From an uncultured Ectothiorhodospiraceae bacterium (GTDB lineage: Bacteria; Pseudomonadota; Gammaproteobacteria; Nitrococcales; Nitrococcaceae): DNA of 64,000 nucleotides. Of this stretch, positions 60,891 through 64,000 are shown piece by piece. The notes beneath the pieces were generated by a model. That model was not told the origin of the DNA. It saw only the letters and a program-made list of their open reading frames with translations, and did not search any database. The stretch is taken from positions 124,001-188,000 of the forward strand of contig CAJXSH010000001.1 in NCBI GenBank assembly GCA_913061005.1, written 5' to 3'. Both the position numbers and the translations under genes were made by a program. Every line of letters begins with the position of its first letter. Position 1 is the stretch's first letter.

Positions 60891-62238
60891 GCGGGTTGAG
60901 ATCGCTGATCCATCGACGCTGACGGCGACGGCGCTTGCCGGCCATCTGGCGGACGGTGTCCTGACGGCCGAAGCGGTGACCCGGGCCTGCCTCGAACGGA
61001 TCGAGGCCACCGAACCAGATATCCAGGCCTGGGCGCACTATGACGAGCGGTTGGCGATCATGCAGGCAAAGGAAGCCGATCGCCGTCGGGCTCAGGGGCT
61101 GCCGCTCGGGCCGTTGCACGGCGTCCCGGTGGGGCTGAAGGATATTATCGATGCCCGAGGTTTGCCGACCCATAACGGCACACCGCTGGATGCCGGTCAC
61201 CGCCCGCTTGAGGATGCCACGGTCACCCAGCGTTTGCGTAATGCCGGGGCGATCATCCTTGGCAAGACGGTGACCAGCGAGCTTGCCTATTTCCATCCCG
61301 GGGCGACAAAGAACCCGCATGATCCAACGCGAACCCCCGGGGGTTCGTCCAGCGGATCCGCCGCCGCGGTGGCCGCCGGTATGGTGCCCTTTGCCGTGGG
61401 TACCCAGACCAATGGTTCGGTGATCCGGCCGGCGTCTTTCTGTGGTGTGGTGGGGTACAAGCCCAGCTACGGGACGGTCCCCCGCACCGGTGTGCTCAAA
61501 GCGGCCCCCTCGCTGGACCACGTCGGGTTTTTCGCCCGTAGCATCGACGACATTACGCTCGCGGCCGCGGCGATGGGCCCGGATGGCGAGGATCGCGACT
61601 GCGATCTCAACGTCGGGCCCCTCCAGTCGGTCGCGCAGTCCACGCCGCCGGTGACACCGGATATCGCGATGGTTCACACGCCTTTTAGCGAGCGCCTCGA
61701 GCCCGAGACCCGGGCGGGGTTTGCCGAGCTGGTGGACGTGCTGGGTGAGCATGGAACGGAAACCGAGCTGCCCGAGCTCTTCGGCCGTGGCGCCGGGTGG
61801 CTGGCGACGATCATGGCCAGCGAAATGACCCGTAACCTGGGGCATTACCTGGAGCGGGATGCCAGCCAGATCAGTGATGCCTTCAAAGCGCTCATGGATC
61901 AGGGCCAGGGCATCCGGGCGGTGGATTATCTGGCCGCCCGCGATATGCAGCCGGTCCTGCTCGAGGCGCTTGAGCCGCTTTTCGAGCGGTTTGATGCGAT
62001 CATCACCCCGGCGGCCCCGGGTGAGGCGCCGGCGGATCTGACAACCACGGGGGATCCGATATTCTGCACACTCTGGACATTGTGCGGACTGCCCGCTGTG
62101 ACACTGCCGCTTTTGAGCGGTCCAAACGGGATGCCCGTGGGCGTTCAGCTGGTCGGCGCCTATGGACAGGATGCACAGCTGCTGCGCACGGCGCGTTGGC
62201 TACTGGCACAATGCCAGCCGGACGGAGAGGAGACGTAA
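60883..62238 (+). CDS. Amidase signature family hydrolase
   Basis: A 451-residue cytoplasmic amidase. The Ser-cisSer-Lys triad is visible: K86 in VGLKDIID, the serine cluster 155-157 in TPGGSSSGSAAA and S179 in TQTNGSVIRPASFCG. The amide substrate is unknown; related enzymes act on aryl or alkyl amides and ureido compounds. It is translationally coupled to dctM, so the TRAP system probably imports its amide substrate. Confidence 0.9.
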   Translation: MAERVEIADPSTLTATALAGHLADGVLTAEAVTRACLERIEATEPDIQAWAHYDERLAIMQAKEADRRRAQGLPLGPLHGVPVGLKDIIDARGLPTHNGTPLDAGHRPLEDATVTQRLRNAGAIILGKTVTSELAYFHPGATKNPHDPTRTPGGSSSGSAAAVAAGMVPFAVGTQTNGSVIRPASFCGVVGYKPSYGTVPRTGVLKAAPSLDHVGFFARSIDDITLAAAAMGPDGEDRDCDLNVGPLQSVAQSTPPVTPDIAMVHTPFSERLEPETRAGFAELVDVLGEHGTETELPELFGRGAGWLATIMASEMTRNLGHYLERDASQISDAFKALMDQGQGIRAVDYLAARDMQPVLLEALEPLFERFDAIITPAAPGEAPADLTTTGDPIFCTLWTLCGLPAVTLPLLSGPNGMPVGVQLVGAYGQDAQLLRTARWLLAQCQPDGEET

Positions 62239-62408
62239 TGATCGACCGAATAATGGCGCTGATCGGTTTGTTGATGCTTGGGGCATTCCTTGTGGTTGTC
62301 CCGATCTTTGTGCCCCATCTGGATTTGATTGCCGTGATCGTCGGCTGTGCTGTTCTGGCCACCTACGATATGTGGCGCCACGTTGTCGGCAAGCACAGTG
62401 GTGGATGA
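62238..62408 (+). CDS. Small two-helix membrane protein of the TRAP-amidase operon
   Basis: A 56-residue ORF, with stop-start overlap TAATG with the amidase and a GGAGAGGAGA ribosome site. Two hydrophobic helices (about 5-26 and 29-44) are followed by a basic tail (RHVVGKHSGG). It ends just before the operon terminator. I do not recognise it by name; similar small proteins appear in TRAP operons. Confidence 0.7.
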   Translation: MIDRIMALIGLLMLGAFLVVVPIFVPHLDLIAVIVGCAVLATYDMWRHVVGKHSGG

Positions 62409-62422
62409 AAGCACTTTGATGT

Positions 62423-62461
62423 GATCAAAAAAAACCCGGCTCATGGCCGGGTTTTTTGATC
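62423..62461. terminator. Bidirectional rho-independent terminator
   Basis: GATCAAAA...CCCGGC (62423-62440), loop TCATG, and GCCGGG...TTTTTTGATC (62446-62461). A and T runs on both sides let it end both the rightward amidase operon and the leftward acnA gene. Confidence 0.88.
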
Positions 62462-62487
62462 GGGGCGAGGCTCGCCCGTTGCCGGCC

Positions 62488-64000
<1,513 letters not shown>

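Overview
This GC-rich, almost gap-free window looks like the chromosome of a free-living aerobic gammaproteobacterium, probably a halophilic or marine member of the Ectothiorhodospiraceae (Spiribacter/Halorhodospira type). This placement is an inference from gene content: ubiG, sthA, a RelA-type ppGpp synthetase, ppk/ppx, an acnA-type aconitase, malate synthase G, a TRAP transporter and a lexA-imuA-imuB-dnaE2 cassette. No 16S rRNA is present to confirm it. I found no insertion sequence, phage, CRISPR array, rRNA or tRNA gene. Most neighbouring genes overlap by 1-20 bases, and no stretch longer than 300 bases lacks a gene.

Layout. 1-4023: an overlapping rightward run of ubiG (cut by the window edge), an M23-like envelope protein, an iron-sulfur (6-4)-type photolyase and a bacterial voltage-gated sodium channel. 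It ends at a strong terminator that also bounds a possible small CU-rich RNA. 4059-9752: a leftward four-gene repair cassette (MBL exonuclease, ATP-dependent ligase, Lhr-type helicase, PdeM phosphoesterase). 9786-15448: an SDR oxidoreductase, then a leftward run of proQ, a small ORF, a BtuF-like protein, an SLC13 permease and an M20 peptidase. 15575-17455: an acidic small protein, a uracil-DNA glycosylase family protein and a creatininase-family amidohydrolase.

17452-25805: the most unusual region. It holds a GTP cyclohydrolase II-like protein with a degenerate N-terminal domain, a stand-alone RibD-type reductase, a UPF0104 membrane protein, a methyltransferase, a family-4 glycosyltransferase, a PTPS/QueD-like protein with lost active-site residues, a BchC-like dehydrogenase and a CDP-alcohol phosphatidyltransferase, followed by YceI and a patatin. 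Together they suggest an uncharacterised pathway that starts from GTP and makes a decorated, possibly lipid-linked, pyrimidine or pterin compound.

25809-28782: a phosphoribulokinase-like kinase, RraA, a CBS-domain protein, Hsp15 and a GlcG-type protein. 28816-43969: a long leftward DNA-repair block (lexA, imuA, imuB, dnaE2, recQ, tmcA and a double-length uvrA). Its promoter carries two LexA-box-like sites placed exactly over the -35 and -10 elements. 44054-53650: a nucleotide and phosphate signalling block with relA, a secreted nuclease, a periplasmic coiled-coil protein, a DUF2721 membrane protein, a diguanylate cyclase, ppx and ppk. 53730-64000: central metabolism and uptake, with sthA, malate synthase G, a TRAP transporter (dctP, attenuator, dctQM) joined to an amidase and a tiny membrane protein, a bidirectional terminator and the 3' part of acnA.
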